DNA from: DATFWC01 sp045801465
Lineage (GTDB): Bacteria; Pseudomonadota; Alphaproteobacteria; Rhizobiales; Xanthobacteraceae
Length of the DNA stretch: 21,137 bases
Direction: 5' to 3'
Assembly: GCA_045801465.1 (NCBI GenBank)
Contig: JBJMSU010000095.1
Coordinates: 1-21,137 of the forward strand
The position numbers were made by a program, and so were the translations under genes. Of the stretch, positions 20,274 to 21,137 are shown piece by piece (the stretch's first letter is position 1; every line of letters starts with the position of its first letter). Under the pieces are notes generated by a model. It was not told the DNA's origin and did not search any database. It saw nothing but the letters and a program-made list of their open reading frames with translations.

Positions 20274-21041
20274 TCATTTTCTCCGCAAGGTTTCGAGGAT
20301 GGCGGCGAGGGCGGCAAAAAACCCGCCGGAGCGGGCGGGTTTGGCGGGGGCAGGCTTCGGCGCCGGGATGTCCGGCGGCCGCGGCGATGGCGGCGGTGGT
20401 GGCGGGATCTTGCGCCGGGGCGTCGCGCCCGGCTGCACCGGCAGGGCGACGACCTTGCCGTCGAGCCTCGCCGCAACATCGGCGTCGAGCGCGGCGAGCG
20501 CCTTCAGGAGCGCCACGCAGCCGGGCTGCGGATCGACGGCCGTCCGGCTGAACACATGGTCGGCGACGTACTTGCCGCCGCCGTACTCGCTGGTCCACGA
20601 CCACAGATACGGGCTGTTGCATTTGCCGAGATAGCCGAAGCCGTTGTACTTCTCGATCTCGTACAGCATGCGCTCGAGCGACCAGTTGACGATGCGGTGG
20701 AGCGCGTGCGGCGCCATGGTGAGCGCATCGAGCGCCGCCTCGTCCCAGGTGGCGAACGGCCCGCGGCCGGCCGGCACCAGCGTGGTCTTCCGGCCCGTGC
20801 CGATGATCTTCTCGCCGTTGTGCAGCACCCCGGCAAAGTTCATGCTCGCCTCGCGCATGTGGATGACGGCGGCCATGAACCACGGCACGCCGCATGTCGT
20901 CTCGATCGCTGCGTAGCGGGCGCGCACGGCGAGCATCTTGCGCGCGATCGCCTCGGCGTCGGCGCGCCTGGCCGGCTTGACGACGGCTTTGGCCCACAGG
21001 TTGCGATAGCCGGCGGCAGTCTGTTCAGGCGTCGGCGCCAT
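20274..21041 (-). CDS. Phage-type endolysin, lysozyme family (COG5526-like)
   Basis: A 255-aa cell-wall hydrolase resembling the COG5526 lysozyme family. Residues about 36-170 carry the conserved pattern: CGVPWFMAAVIHMREASMNF (50-69, with E64 as the likely catalytic acid), GVLHNGEKI, VPAGRGPFATWDEAALDALT, YNGFGYL (132-138), SPYLWSWTSEYGGGKYVADH (143-162). A Pro-rich linker (six Pro in a row at 213-218) leads to a short C-terminal segment SGGFFAALAAILETL, possibly membrane-associating. There is no Sec signal peptide, which agrees with holin-dependent export. The start at 21041 (MAPTPEQTAAGYR) has AAGGA upstream. It is the first gene of a tight minus-strand group with holin-like genes. Confidence 0.85.
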   Translation of the reverse strand: MAPTPEQTAAGYRNLWAKAVVKPARRADAEAIARKMLAVRARYAAIETTCGVPWFMAAVIHMREASMNFAGVLHNGEKIIGTGRKTTLVPAGRGPFATWDEAALDALTMAPHALHRIVNWSLERMLYEIEKYNGFGYLGKCNSPYLWSWTSEYGGGKYVADHVFSRTAVDPQPGCVALLKALAALDADVAARLDGKVVALPVQPGATPRRKIPPPPPPSPRPPDIPAPKPAPAKPARSGGFFAALAAILETLRRK

Positions 21042-21110
21042 GTGCTTTCCTTTACGTGGTTTGTGGGTAGGGGTGATGACTGCTCGAACAGCCGGTCGAA
21101 ACGGCTGTCG

Positions 21111-21137
21111 CCCGGATGGAGCGCAGCGCAATCCGGG
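21111..21137. repeat. REP-like palindrome CCCGGAT...ATCCGGG at the window edge
   Basis: CCCGGAT (21111-21117) and ATCCGGG (21131-21137) are exact inverted repeats around GGAGCGCAGCGCA, which itself contains a small palindrome. This is a widespread intergenic palindrome in Bradyrhizobium-like genomes (family knowledge from memory). It marks the upstream border of the endolysin gene and may continue past the window. Confidence 0.65.

Overview
The window is high-GC bacterial DNA that looks like an alphaproteobacterium of the Rhizobiales, probably Bradyrhizobium-like. This is inferred from the many orphan PF04392-type ABC solute-binding proteins with 'MRRREF' Tat-like leaders, the orphan TAXI-type receptor, the DUF5666-like secreted paralogs, the GTA-type 3TM holin, and the dispersed palindromic repeats (CTCAGGATGAGG-type and CCCGGAT...ATCCGGG-type). 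No rRNA, tRNA, CRISPR array or transposase was found.

Layout. (1) Positions 193-6465, minus strand: seven consecutive genes for periplasmic ABC solute-binding proteins. Each stop overlaps the next start by ATGA, and a strong Shine-Dalgarno sequence is written inside the last codons (DEVIE) of the upstream gene. The first gene (6079-6465) has lost its middle. After the last gene comes an 81-bp imperfect palindrome. (2) 6925-9156, minus: an eighth solute-binding protein followed by a secreted serine hydrolase of the beta-lactamase/penicillin-binding family. (3) 9500-9988, plus: an unrecognised 162-aa protein, followed by two imperfect palindromes and a REP-like element. (4) 10264-11585, minus: two tandem secreted DUF5666-like paralogs. 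(5) 11937-13013, plus: a ROK-family protein whose segments appear in circularly permuted order. (6) 13109-15033, minus: a SecD-like protein that stops before the membrane channel domain, and a small alpha/beta-hydrolase-like protein. (7) 15251-18136: a plus-strand D-2-hydroxyacid dehydrogenase that converges on a minus-strand pair, a fumarylacetoacetate-hydrolase-family enzyme and a TAXI solute receptor. This is plausibly a small hydroxy/keto-acid uptake and catabolism locus. (8) 18168-18830: a 7-bp repeat array forming a long inverted repeat, the 3' remnant of a polysaccharide deacetylase gene cut at a dispersed repeat, and a candidate plus-strand small RNA with a textbook terminator. (9) 18959-21041, minus: a phage-type lysis cassette (endolysin, small membrane protein, 3TM holin, two small proteins) without visible phage structural genes, with a REP-like palindrome at the window edge.

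The most interesting structure is the solute-binding-protein array. Each gene's conserved C-terminal codons double as the ribosome-binding site of the next gene, so genes can be added, lost or swapped by recombination at the junctions without breaking translational coupling. No ABC permease or ATPase is encoded here, so the receptors are orphans within this window. The permuted ROK protein, the SecD-like periplasmic protein and the candidate sRNA are the other strongest leads.
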